This document shows, one piece after another, positions 34,219 to 45,419 of a stretch of 64,000 nt of DNA (positions are counted from its first letter, which is position 1; each line of letters begins with the position of its first letter). This DNA is from Corella eumyota (lineage: Eukaryota; Chordata; Ascidiacea; Phlebobranchia; Corellidae): assembly GCA_963082875.1 (NCBI GenBank), contig OY720097.1, forward strand, positions 434,001 to 498,000, read 5' to 3'. Below the pieces are notes generated by a model. The model had not been told where the DNA came from and made no database searches. It saw only the letters and a list, made by a program, of their open reading frames with translations. The position numbers were made by a program, and so were the translations under genes.

Positions 34219-34698
34219 CCTCAATATAAAAATTGTCTAAAAAATGCTTTAAATTTTTTTTAGGAGAAAACGTAATCGTTCTCGTGATCGTGAAGAGCGA
34301 CCCCGTCATCGTGAATCAAAATCTCGTCGCCGTGATCGTGATAGATCTCGCTCACGTGATCGATATGATGAGCGTGACTATCGCGATCGGAGCAGGGATC
34401 GTGACAGTGGTGGCGGTTACTCACGCCACTCTGACCGTGACCGCCATCGCCGTTGAACTGTCACAAATTGGTTATAACCTTAATTTCTCTTTTATAAATA
34501 GGTTACAACTTCAATTCTTCTTCCGCAGCTGGGTTACAACTTCAATTTTGTGTAATTAACACTTTTAAACACAACTGAGTTATAACCTTTGTTTATCTTA
34601 AAGTTGGTTCAAAAATAATGTTTTTATTTTAATTGTAAAACTGCCAGTTATCATGGAAATTGGTTTTACTTGTACAGGAATTGTTTCTGTTCTTTATT

Positions 34699-34714
34699 AA
34701 TAAACCAAAATAAA
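34699..34714 (+). terminator. CPSF6 copy B poly(A) signals
   Basis: Two AATAAA hexamers, as in copy A. Confidence 0.55.
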
Positions 34715-34729
34715 GTTAAAACAATGAGA

Positions 34730-35531
34730 ATTAAACAGTTAATATTATATGGTAGATATTAACTTGGATGCTGGTAAACATAAGTTTAATTATAAATGAA
34801 GTTTGATTCTTGTAGTAAAGTGTTAAGACAGCAACCAAGTTTTATTTATTGAAACAGAAAAAATAGCAAGTTAAATTATTTTCGCTAAATCGGTATTTTT
34901 GTCTGCCGCTAGTGGGCGATGAAGTTGTATACGCTTTTATAAAGCCATCTCATAAGCACATTAGACTAATTTAAACTTTAAAATTATTGTTGTTTATTAC
35001 AAAAAAAAATTCGAAGCTTATCAATTTTGTAATATTAAATGATCTCAAAATCTTGAATACATATTATTTATTGACATTGTTCTATTAAATATAATCGTAT
35101 ATTAAGAATTCATTTACTTTGTTTAAATATTTTAATTCTTTTTCTTTTACAATATATGAAGAATACAATGACGACATTATTTTAGCATATTTTTGCCTAC
35201 TGATTAAATGAAGGTATTTTTTAAAAGCAAACAAGGTTATTTCATAAGCAAGCTCAATTAAAGTATGTGCAAACATAACAAATATATTTTAATTATTACC
35301 ATAAAGTTGCATGATGGTTTGCAAGGTGAAGACAATAGAACTAGAAAATTCGTTTTCTTTAGCTTTAATTCAGTTCTACAAGATACCTAAATTTAGTTCT
35401 TTGTACAACTAATTTAAAATTTTGAGTTAATTAACATTTCTTATAATCATTTAAGTTTACGTTTTCTAACTTTTTAAAATAAGTTTATTTAGCTATTGAA
35501 CATACTAATATTTTGTAAAAACTTTAAAACA
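34730..35531. other. Spacer between CPSF6 copy B and G7
   Basis: CPSF6 3' flank, then the block that opens the window (34,917 onward), then diverged A+T-rich DNA parallel to 13,121-13,712. No coding exon seen. Confidence 0.55.
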
Positions 35532-35582
35532 ATGGCGGATGATGACGTAACACTACGAAATGACGACGCAAGACAGCTTTGA
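35532..35582 (+). pseudogene. Relic of G8-type first exon
   Basis: Reads MADDDVTLRNDDARQL then stop. G8's first exon starts MADDDVT and continues past NDDPRQ to a donor. Here the stop and 'gatatataat' follow and no donor fits. It stands 54 bases before the G7 start, so it could act as an upstream ORF. Confidence 0.5.
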
Positions 35583-36254
35583 TATATAATTGTAAAAAGT
35601 AACGGTTAGGTAAAGAGAATTACTAATCTGACAAAATGCCAAAAGAATGGAAACAACGCAAAAACAGTAAACCTTACATCAGAGACCCAAATTTCTGGAA
35701 GAAAAGCGAAGAATTTGGAATAAGTAAAGGTAAGTGTTAATATTGACAAGTTAAAGTTAGATGAACTATAATAAAATATTTATTAGGAGCACAATCTACG
35801 TCATCACAACCTGGTACGTCAAGGGTAGATCAATCTACGTCATCACAACCTGTTACGTCAATGGTACCCCAATCTACGTCATCACAACCTGGTACGTCAA
35901 TGGTAGACCAATCTACGTCATCACAAATTGAAACGCCACGTGATTTTCTTCTTTTATTATCGCCAAGTGCTTTAAGTGATCTTTTTGAAAATATACCAAC
36001 AGATCCCATTCCTCCCCAAAGTAAGTTGTATTTAAAGAACAACTACATTGGATTTTTACTTTTAAAATTGATATAACAGAATATTGAAATTTTTTTATTT
36101 TTATTATATTTATATATTATATATCTTCACAGCAAACTTCCGCATAAAAAGGTCTTAATATTGGTAAAATGGAATTTCGTTTAAATTTTTTGTTTTCTTT
36201 CTGTAAAAATTTTTTAAATCGAAACAATATATCTAGGTCAAAGTAATAAAGTAA

Positions 36255-37649
36255 TATAACTGGGTCTTATAGGGGTCTTAACTGGGTATAACTGGGTCTT
36301 AAAGGGGTCTTAACTGGGTATAACTGGGTCTTAAAGGGGTCTTAACTGGGTATAACTGGGTATAACTGGGTCTTAACTGGGTATAACTGGGTCTTAACTG
36401 GGTATAACTGGGTATAACTGGGTATAACTGGGTCTTAACTGGGTATAACTGGGTATAACTGGGTATAACTGGGTCTTATAGGGGTCTTAACTGGGTATAA
36501 CTGGGTCTTAAAGGGGTCTTAACTGGGTATAACTGGGTCTTAAAGGGGTCTTAACTGGGTATAACTGGGTCTTAACTGGGTATAACTGGGTCTTAACTGG
36601 GTATAACTGGGTCTTAACTGGGTATAACTGGGTCTTAACTGGGTATAACTGGGTCTTAACTGGGTATAACTGGGTATAACTGGGTATAACTGGGTCTTAA
36701 CTGGGTATAACCGGGTATAACTGGGTATAACTGGGTCTTAACTGGGTATAACTGGGTTTTAACTGGGTATAACTGGGTCTTAACTGGGTATAACTGGGTC
36801 TTAACTGGGTATAACTGGCTCTTAACTGGGTATAACTGGGTATAACTGGGTATAACTGGGTCTTAACTGGGTATAACTGGGTATAACTGGGTATAACTGG
36901 GTCTTATAGGGGTCTTAACTGGGTATAACTGGGTCTTAAAGGGGTCTTAACTGGGTATAACTGGGTCTTAAAGGGGTCTTAACTGGGTATAACTGGGTCT
37001 TAAAGGGGTCTTAACTGGGTATAACTGGGTCTTAACTGGGTATAACTGGGTCTTAACTGGGTATAACTGGGTATAACTGGGTCTTAACTGGGTATAACTG
37101 GGTATAACTGGGTATAACTGGGTCTTAACTGGGTCTTAACTGGGTATAACTGGGTCTTAACTGGGTATAACTGGGTCTTAACTGGGTATAACTGGGTCTT
37201 AACTGGGTCTTAACTGGGTATAACTGGGTCTTAACTGGGTATAACTGGGTATAACTGGGTATAACTGGGTCTTAACTGGGTATAACTGGGTCTTAACTGG
37301 GTATAACTGGGTCTTAACTGGGTATAACTGGGTCTTAACTGGGTATAACTGGGTCTTAAAGGGGTCTTAACTGGGTATAACTGGGTCTTAACTGGGTATA
37401 ACTGGGTCTTAAAGGGGTCTTAACTGGGTATAACTGGGTATAACTGGGTCTTAACTGGGTATAACTGGGTCTTAACTGGGTATAACTGGGTATAACTGGG
37501 TCTTAACTGGGTCTTAACTGGGTATAACTGGGTCTTAACTGGGTCTTAAAGGGGTCTTAACTGGGTCTTAACTGGGTATAACTGGGTATAACTGGGTCTT
37601 AACTGGGTCTTAACTGGGTCTTAACTGGGTATAACTGGGTCTTAAAGGC
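36255..37649 (+). repeat. GGGT minisatellite, expanded (1.4 kb) in G7 intron 2
   Basis: Same 10/11-base units as 14,647-15,022 but ~1,395 bases. Runs of GGG recur every 10-11 bases on the + strand. Blocks of higher-order order repeat (for example 'cttataggggtcttaact' near 36,250, 36,475 and 36,902). Confidence 0.95.
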
Positions 37650-37894
37650 CGCACTTTTAAATTCGGAATCAGCAAATAAGAAAATAATAAAGAAAACTTA
37701 TCTGTAGTTTTATAAATAGAAATTTAAACTGATTGTTATTCATAGATGTGTTTATGACGTCACAACTTATGGAAATCATCGAATACGAAGGTTCGTTTAA
37801 ACATTCGTAATTTTGGTTTTTGTATAAATTAAAAAAACTAAAATAAAAAAATTCCAATATGATAATTGGGGTCAAACCATACCACGATTCTGGT

Positions 37895-38032
37895 ATTGTG
37901 ACGTAATATAAATTGTTTTGTTATAAATCGCGTACACAGTAAAGATAAAACTTTTATAAAACTGACAATAAAGTTTTTAGTGCAAAACGTCTGATAATTT
38001 TGTTTAGTGAGTAAACTTTGTTACGTCACAAT
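37895..38032 (+). repeat. CRE-bounded intron block (copy 10)
   Basis: In G7 intron 3: 'attgtgacgtaatataaa' to 'gttacgtcacaat'. Confidence 0.7.
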
Positions 38033-38963
38033 GTAAACTTTAACGTTTATAAACTCTGTTACTTATTTAAATTTAAATCATTAAAAATAATCCAAAAAAA
38101 GTAATAAAAAATCCCATATTATTTAAAAACTATTTAATTTTTTTATAGAAATAATCGCCAAACTTCGCATTGAAAAACATTCTGACTTTGCCTATGTTAA
38201 AGCATTAAAGCAATCAAAATACGATCCAGAAATACAAAGTATTTCGAATTTGGTTTCTTTGTACGAGTTTTCTGTAGAAGCAAATATTTTGGATTCGGTT
38301 CCTGGCATTTGGGTCAAAATAACTTTAATAATTCGAAACAAAACACAGCTAACTGCATCAGAAGTTAAATCTGTATCTTATGATCTTCATGCCCAGAAGA
38401 AATACCTGAATTCCATTTTATTTTACGCGATCGCATTTTCCTTATTCGAGGATAATAACGACCCGGACAATGATGTTAAGAATATGAGGTTGTGTGTTTA
38501 TGGGATAAGTGTTTCAGTTCAAGAATTGTTAAAGGAAGATCAAAACATGAAAAGTGTTGTACAGTATCACGTGATCCCACTCATGCATGAACTTAAATCA
38601 AGAGTGGAAGACTTACCTGGAGTAAACACCAAACTAAAAGTTGTTTAACTGAGTGAATGTTTAAGTCATATCGGGTATTGCGAGATGTTGGCAGATATCG
38701 ACAACTTTCAAACATATACAGAAGGGCTCAGATTGATGAATACGATCGAGAATAAACAAAAATATCAAGTTTACGGACATCTCTTAAACAACATTGGTGC
38801 GTGGTATGGACGCAATTCTCAATACAGCGAAGCAGTTTCTAAATTCACCGAGGCAATCGAAGCTTACAAACAAGCTACTGATTGGTTAAATGATGTAGTG
38901 AAACAAAGTTTTATCAACATAACTGAAAATAAATTGAGAATCAGCAAAGAGAAAATGAAATAA

Positions 38964-39600
38964 AGTAAAAGTTCGGCTCAAAGTAAATCGAGTAGCACAA
39001 CGATCAACTTATTTCAACCATAAAGTTTGGTTAAAAATTAATGAAATATCAGCGTGGTCGTGTTTAAATATTGACTTTTTGTCGATTATTATTTCCTAAC
39101 ACGTGGTTACTTTAAAATTAATTAAAACAAATAAGTTTTTGTATTTATCACGTGATGTTCAAGTTATTTGTAATAATATTGTAAATGCGATTATTCTTTT
39201 TGTGACGTCACATTGGTTTTATTAACGTTTATTTTTTGATGATTTTTTTGGTTTTATTAAATATTTAGATTTTAAAAATAAATTAAAAAATAATTAAATA
39301 TTTTTGTTTTGTTTAGTTGTTATGAATTAGTAAACACTTAAAAGATTAATATAAAGTCATCAGTAAAACAAATAGAAGAACAGCAAGCTTAACAAGAACA
39401 AATGAAACTGTTTGCAAATACTTGAACAAACTTACGATCAAATATTAACCATGTAAACATGGCGCGAAAAAATCAAAATTTATTTGGGAATTAAGTGAAT
39501 TTTTGTATTATTTAAATGGTTTTATATTGGTTTAAATACATAGAAATACTCTTTTAACCTCACCTATAATATTTTATATCCTAATTGTCGGCAGCGTGGT
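38964..39600 (+). other. Conserved 3' flank after G7
   Basis: Same block as after G2, G3 and G6, ending in a short remnant of the SINE head ('ttgtcggcagcgtggtgt') where other units hold a longer SINE. Confidence 0.55.
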
Positions 39601-39608
39601 GTCTACAG

Positions 39609-39755
39609 AACTTCTGAGCGTTATCTTAAAGTTGGTAACTTGAGTCAAAAATAATGTTTTTATTTTAATTGTAAAACTGCCAGTTATCATAGAAATTGGT
39701 TTTACTTGTACAGAAATTGTTTCTGTTCTTTATTAATAAACCAAAATATAGTTAA
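39609..39755 (+). repeat. Duplicated piece of CPSF6 3' UTR
   Basis: 'gttatcttaaagttgg' to 'ccaaaatatagttaaaa' matches 12,775-12,900 and 34,593-34,720, the CPSF6 3' UTR with its poly(A) signal, but no CPSF6 exon precedes it here. A remnant of an older copy inside unit 3. Confidence 0.75.
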
Positions 39756-40004
39756 AAACTTATACCGAATCAGTTAGTTTTGTATATTAAACCAAGAAAT
39801 AATCTTATCACTAGGTTAAATTATACAATTTCCATGTCGCCCCTTTAATGGGCGATTTGCCTAAAAAGGTGAACACAACAGCTACCAATGATGTGTTATA
39901 ATAATACAATTGTTTATTAAACCTACTAAATTGTTGGTATCTTAGTTAAAACAACATTATTTAGGTAAGTGATACATTTTGTTTGGATAAAACATAATTA
40001 TACT

Positions 40005-40238
40005 ACGGTCCTCCTACACCACACTTGAGGTCGTGGGTGCTGTAGCGCCCCTGAGTATAAATGGTATAAACTCCTGCTGAGCCAGAACTTAATCAGCAGC
40101 GTAATTATCGGGCAATTATAATCTATAATATCCCGAACTTCCACAGGCAACTCGAGACTGGGCCAGAGTAACTGATGTAACCCTATGTTTAAGTCGCGCA
40201 TTCAACTTTCTTATGTCGAGGATAAAGAAATATACTAA
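40005..40238 (+). mobile_element. SINE copy
   Basis: 'ctgtagcgcccctgagtata', 'actcctgctgagccagaact', 'aactcgagactgggccagag', 'gaggataaagaaatatacta'; the tRNA-like head is shortened. Confidence 0.8.
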
Positions 40239-40239
40239 A

Positions 40240-41528
40240 AAAAACTGCTTATAAGTTGAAGCAAATAGTCAACACAAGTTGACATCGTTCCAGGGTTTTA
40301 CTAGAAGAACCAACAAACCTTATTTAACTTGTTTTGTATTAATTTGAATACATAAAAATCTTTTCTTAGCCTCATAAGATCTTATATTTTAATTATAGTT
40401 TAAAACAGTCTACCCACTACTCAACGTTTTAGTAATATTCAGGAATTAAATATCACATGATAAGGTTTATTGTGACGCAAAAGTATTAGTGGTTGTTAGG
40501 TTTTTTATTGTGTTAGTTTTAATAATTTTTGTTGTAAATAAAATGTAGATTGAGGACAAACAGTTTATTTTTGTTTTATTAAAGTTGGCGCATCAAAATA
40601 TTTAGAGCAAATGAATATTTTCGGAGCCGATTTAAAACTTTATTATATTTTTAATGTTAGCGAATCTCTATAACAACGTACACATTTAATTTTTCATCCA
40701 AAAGAAAAAGGTTTTGTTGAGTTACCTTTTCAAAAGCAATCGTATGTCGGGAATTTAGCGTTAACAAAATATTTTGTTTTTTGTCGCGCACTTGAGCCTA
40801 GCCACGCTGTCTTCTTATTATTGTCTTTTAACAAAAACAAAAAACACAATTTGCTTCGGTGGTTGGATATTTTAAAACACAAAATTATTTGATTTTTACA
40901 TTTGAACGAGTTTAAAATCGGTTGCTTTAACAACCAGTTGTGCGCATAGCAGACATGTGCACTTGACGGCCATTGTTAACCTCGGCGCTACTTACTGAGG
41001 GGTTGGGCAAGTGAGGTGGTGGATTAAGTTAATTTAAATGGTTAGGGCAAGGATATACTTTAAAGATAATAGAAGTAAAAACACAGTGATAATATTTGAA
41101 GTTGAAAAGTTTTCTAAAAACAAAACCGCAAAGAATTTGTGAAATTAGTTTAAATAATTTAAAATATTTTGATTTACTATCGTTCATTTTATTGAAACTT
41201 TTTAAAAACTTTTACTTGTAATTTTCCGTAACTGTAAAGGTAACATTATAGGTTGTGACGTCACAAATTCGTTGTTCTTATCGTTCAATAACGAACTATA
41301 TTCAATTAAATTGGTCACGTGATCACGGTATGGTGACGTAGTTGGCAACCTGATGCCGATGTTTTCGCGAATTATTTCAAAGAAATGTTGTTACTGTAAC
41401 GTAATCGTTTTTATGTCTAAAGCCTGGAGGTTTCAAGTGTTTTATATTAAGGTATTTTACCCTTGGTGTATTTTTATTGTAGTATTACCTTCTTTTTTAC
41501 CATAATTTGTTGCCCTGAATCTAATTAG
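40240..41528. other. Spacer between G7 and G8
   Basis: 40,245-40,575 matches the spacer before G4. From about 40,600 on the sequence is found only once in this window, with scattered TGACGTCA-like sites (41,255; 41,332). No gene recognised. Confidence 0.5.
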
Positions 41529-41690
41529 ACCTTCGAATATTGTCGCGCGGTAAAAAATCAGTTCTGGCTAGGTAACGAGTCTGTGTGTACGTACTGTAAA
41601 CTATGGTTTCGTAATACGAATTTAGTTAACAAGCGAGATTTAGTTAAACACTTGGCTTTAATTCACTTAATATCTTTAGATTGTTATTAA
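41529..41690 (+). other. Zinc-finger-like open stretch (BED or C2H2 type)
   Basis: After a possible acceptor ('tctaattag'), 53 codons read open to a TAA. They contain C-T-Y-C, then 17 residues, then H-x4-H (positions in the stretch: C..C, KLWFRNTNLVNKRDLVK, H-LALI-H), with a preceding Trp. This spacing fits a BED-type finger, as found in hAT transposases and in host proteins derived from them. It is short and has no partner exons that I can place, so it may be a transposon remnant or chance. Confidence 0.3.
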
Positions 41691-41890
41691 CTTGGTTGCT
41701 GGTAAACACAGGTTCGATTATTTTTAGTAAATTTCTAGCAATATAAATTAATTTGATTCTTGTAATAAAGTGTTAAGACAGCAACCAAGTCTTATTTATT
41801 GAAACAGCAGCATGGAAAATCCACGAAGAAAAATAGCAAGTTAATTTGTTTTCGCTTAATCGGTATTTTTGTTTGCCGCTAGTGGGCGGT
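41686..41890 (+). repeat. Duplicated CPSF6 3' flank before G8
   Basis: 'aacttggttgctggtaaaca', 'taaagtgttaagacagcaac' and 'ttgccgctagtgggcg' match 12,950-13,120 and the flank of copy B, again without CPSF6 exons. Confidence 0.7.
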
Positions 41891-41933
41891 GGGATTTTAA
41901 GTTTTTTTTTTCTAGTTTAGAATTGGTTGAACA

Positions 41934-42124
41934 GTCCGGTAGTGTGGCGAACAGGTCATGGCGTCGGACTACGAGCCGAAAAGTTCCGAGTTTGAGCTGC
42001 ACCATTGCCACACAATTTGCCCTTAAGCCAGGCGTTTACGGATAGCTCATAACACGTCAAAAACAGCACACTCTGTACAATAAAAAATATAAAACCTATC
42101 ACCTTAAGGTGATATGAAAAAAAA
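41934..42124 (+). mobile_element. Second tRNA-derived SINE, ~190 bp, with target-site duplication
   Basis: Not related to the common SINE. It has an A-box-like stretch ('gtgtggcgaacaggtcatgg'), a B-box-like stretch ('agttccgagtttgagctgca') and an A-rich end. It is flanked by 13-base direct repeats, aattggttgaaca (41,921) and aattagctgaaca (42,125). The empty site is seen near 13,551 as aattggctgaaca. These are marks of LINE-driven SINE insertion. Confidence 0.8.
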
Positions 42125-42286
42125 AATTAGCTGAACAGATTTACCAAGATTAGGTATTTGTAGTTAATTTAAAGTTTTGAGTTAATTAACATTTCTTTTA
42201 AATATTTAAGTTCACGTTTTCTAACTTTTTAAAATAAGTTTATTTAGCTATTGAACATATTATGATTTTGTGAAAACTTTAAAACA

Positions 42287-44720
42287 ATGGCGGATGATGA
42301 CGTAACAGCGGTGAACAATGACGTAACAATAGTAAATGACGACCCAAGACAGATTTTTTATTGCACAACATGCATCCAAAACAATCATAAGTAATTTATT
42401 TTAAATTTTGTTAGTTTAATTAAAACATATGAAAAATTTAGTTTCTAAAAATCGTTTTTTTCTTAGGGAAATTGAATTTTACATCGAACATGCAGGTAAT
42501 GACGTCACTTTATTGAATGTATTAATAATAACTAAGTTAACTTTTATCAAATATAAACTAAAATATTTAATAGATCAAGTTACCAACCAAACCCGAGGTC
42601 ATGAACCTGAACACGGCGTTCAAGCCGACGACGTGACGTCATCACCCACGTCACAATCGAGTCTTCCAAAAGTTAAAACTACTGGTTAGTAGTTAAATCG
42701 TAACTAAAAAAAAAATGATATATTGTTTAAAAAAATGCCAACTTACTTAGATCACGTGACCCAACAAACTTTAGGTTCGAAACTCTTTCAGTCTGACAAC
42801 GTGACGTCATCAACTACGTCACTATCAACAAGAACGTCGCAATTAAGCCTGACTAGTCCACAAGCTAAAACAACTGGTAAGTAGTAGATATATAATAACT
42901 GAATAAAATAATGTTTATTGAAAATATTACCAGCTATGGTTTTGGGTTTGATTCCCGTTGCTTCCATGTTTTAAACATTTATTAGTAAGCTGTTAAAACA
43001 ATTGAATTTAGTACTCGTGTAGTTTAAAGTGTTATATAGAAGAGTTTTGTAATTTTGTAAGTGATGTATATATCACGTTAGTATGGTTAACATCACAAAA
43101 TGGTTTTAAAACCTTTAAAAAATGTCTGTGGTACTTACAATTTAATTTTTTTTAAATGTTTAAAATGATGAACACTAGAAACCAGGTTACCATATTTTTA
43201 GTGTGATGTAGAAAGTACTTAGTAGCATAGTGAATGTATACAAGCTAGTACTTTCTACGTCATCACAAACAGAGCTTCCCTTTTCTTTTAAATAATTTTT
43301 TTTTAAAGTTGTATAAATTATTTTAAGTTGAAACCATTTTTGTGTTCAGTGACACCAACTTTATCAATTTTTAAGTAAAAAAAACGTTTTACTAATTTAT
43401 ACAATAATGTTCATGGTTTTGTAAATACCTAATTTGTCAATTTATTTTATAGATGTGTCTATGACGTCACAAAAACTCATGGAAATTATCGAATACGAAG
43501 GTTTGTCTTAATATTTTCCTCTTTTTAGTTTTAAAATTATTTAAACTTGAAAAATGAATTGCATTTAATAAATAACTTGTATTATAAACTTTGCAAAGCA
43601 ATAAAACTAGGTTTTATGACAATAATTAGAGTCATTTCATACCAAGATCTTTGTATTGTGACGTAACAGAAGTTGTTTTGTTATAAATCGCGTACACAGT
43701 AAAGTAAAAACTTTTATAAAACTGACAACAAAGTTCTTACTGCAAAAATTCTGATAATTTTGTTTACTGAGAAAACTTTGTTACGTCACAATGTAAATTT
43801 TAGGTTAATCAACTTTGTTACTTATTTAATTTTAAATTTCGTTTTAAATTTTTAATTGAGCTAATAAAAAATTATATATTATTTCGAAAATATTTAATTT
43901 TACTATAGAAATAATCGCCAAACTTCGCATTGAAAAAAATTCTGACCTTGCCTATGTTAAAGCATTAAAGCAATCAAAATACGATCTAGAAATACAAAGT
44001 ATTTCGAATTTGGTTTCTTTGTACAAGTTTTCTGTAGAAGCAAATATGTTGGATTCGGTTTCTGACATTCGGGTCAAAATAACTTTAATAATTCGAAACA
44101 AAACTCAGCTAACTGCACCAGAAGTTAAATCTGTATCTAATGATCTTCGTACCCAGAAGAAATACCTGAAGTCCATTCTATTTAACTCGATCGCATTTTC
44201 CTTATTAGAGGATAATAAAAACCCGGACAATGATGTTAAGAATATGAGGTGGTGTGTTAGAAGAATAAATGATTCAGTTAAAGAAATGTTGAAGGAAGAT
44301 CAAAACATGAAAAGTGTTGCACAACATCACGTGATCCCACTCATGCATGAACTTAAATCAAGAATGAAAAACTTACCTGGAGTAGATGAGGAACTAAAAA
44401 TTGTTCAACTGAGCAAATGTTCGGGTCATATCGGGTATTGCGAGGCGTTGACAGGTATCGACAACTTTCAAACAAATACAGAGGGGCTTAGATTGATGAA
44501 TACGATCGGGAATAAACAAAAATATAATGTTTACGGAATCCTCTTAAACAACATTGGTGCCTGGTATGGACGCAATTCTCGATACAGCAAAGCAGTTTCC
44601 AAATACACCGAGGCAATCGAAGCTTACAAACAAGCTACTGATTGGCCAAACGATAAAGAAAAACAGAGTTATATCGATAATTCTGAAACTAACTTGATGG
44701 GAATCGAAAAGAAAATTTAA
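42287..44720 (+). CDS. G8: TPR-like family gene, acidic MADDD N-terminus, intact
   Basis: Exons 42287-42390, 42467-42495, 42574-42684, 42751-42876, 43453-43500, 43909-44720 join to 410 codons. The first exon (MADDDVTAVNNDV... ending QNNHK) was placed by phase: its end (phase 2) fits the second exon (EIEFYIEHAG), which aligns with DIDVNIDHAG of G1. Two Thr/Ser-rich exons follow, each coded with ACG-TCA pairs, then SMTSQKLMEIIEYE and the complete shared domain with a TPR-like motif (LLNNIGAWYGRNSRYSKAV). The C-terminus differs from other members (ETNLMGIEKKI). It is the last member before the complete SH3RF gene. Unrecognised family, function unknown. Confidence 0.7.
43085..43359 (+). mobile_element. 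Foldback MITE-like repeat in G8
   Basis: Same element and position as in G1 (2,170), with the hairpin 'gtagaaagtact' ... 'agtactttctac' kept. Confidence 0.65.
43655..43792 (+). repeat. CRE-bounded intron block (copy 11)
   Basis: In the last intron of G8: 'attgtgacgtaacagaag' to 'gttacgtcacaat'. Confidence 0.7.
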
Positions 44721-45137
44721 AAAAAGTAAAAGTTCGGCCCAAAGTAAATCGAAAATGCGAATATTTTGTTTGTGACGTCACATTAATTTTATTAACGTTT
44801 AATTTTTCATGATTTTTTTGGTTTTATTAAATATTTAGATTTCGAAAACAAAATAAAAATAATTAAATATTTTAAGTTTGTTTAGTTGTTATGAATTAGT
44901 AAACACTTAAAAGATTAATATAAAGTTATCAGTAAAACAAATAGAAGAACAGCAAGCTAAACAAGAACAAATAAAACTGTTTGCAAATAGAACAAACTTA
45001 CGATCAAATATTAACCATGTAAACATGGCGATTCAAAATTTATTTGAGAATTAAGTGGTTTTTGTATTACTTAAATGGTTTTATATTGGTTTAAATACAT
45101 AGAAATACTCTGTGGTCTCACCTATAATTTTTTATAG
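44721..45137 (+). other. 3' flank after G8, shortened
   Basis: Starts like the other family 3' flanks but lacks about 165 bases present after G2-G7 (from 'gagtagcacaacg' to the repeat of 'aatgcga'). No exon seen. Confidence 0.55.
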
Positions 45138-45390
45138 TTGTCGGCAGCGTGGTGTAGTGGTCAAATACTTAAATTCACAAGGGTCTGGGTTCGACTTTCT
45201 TTTGCTGTAGCGTTCTTGAGTAAGGCGCTGTAAACCGTATAAACTCCTGCTGAGCCAGTACTTAATTAGCAGCTTAATTATTTGGCAATTATAATCTATA
45301 ATATCCCAAACTGTCAAAGTCGATCAAAAACTGGATCAGGGTAGCTAATGTTACTCTATGTTTAGACTGTAAAGTCGACATTTTTCATTA
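45138..45390 (+). mobile_element. SINE copy
   Basis: Head 'gcagcgtggtgtagtggtca', 'ctgtagcgttcttgagtaag', 'actcctgctgagccagtact', 'actctatgtttagactgtaa'. Confidence 0.8.
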
Positions 45391-45419
45391 AAACTAAAAA
45401 AATTGTTTAATGTTAAATA

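Larger units (their letters stand above)
30228..34456 (+). pseudogene. CPSF6 (CFIm68) 3' exons, copy B, degenerate
   Basis: Exon equivalents 30228-30373, 31453-31650, 31803-31927, 32121-32305, 32445-32588, 32764-32917, 34264-34456, all the lengths of copy A except the fourth. Two lesions: the acceptor before the second exon reads TA where copy A has AG, and the fourth exon lacks eight bases (185 against 193), which breaks the Pro-rich frame. The signature block and RS-like tail are still recognisable. Introns have grown: an hAT-type MITE in the first and a 57-bp minisatellite in the last. No start codon or complete RRM. A decayed duplicate. Confidence 0.85.
35636..38963 (+). pseudogene. G7: TPR-like family gene, MPKEW type, stop in last exon
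   Basis: Exons 35636-35729, 35787-36020, 37746-37790 and a last exon from 38149. The N-terminus MPKEWKQRKN parallels G3. Exon 2 has four 36-base repeats, one fewer than G3, and an insertion before LSDLFENIPTDP. The shared domain is open to 38,648, where TAA replaces the AAA (Lys) of other members in the 'ctaaaagttgtt-aactg' region. Homology continues, otherwise open, to 38,963. The product would lack roughly the last 105 residues, including the best TPR-like motif. Intron 2 holds the expanded GGGT minisatellite. Probably a recent pseudogene. Confidence 0.7.

Noticed and set aside
36255-37649. Telomere-like repeat
   Set aside because: Units contain GGGT but are 10-11 bases with mixed order, not TTAGGG, and the array sits in an intron with a shorter homologue in G3.
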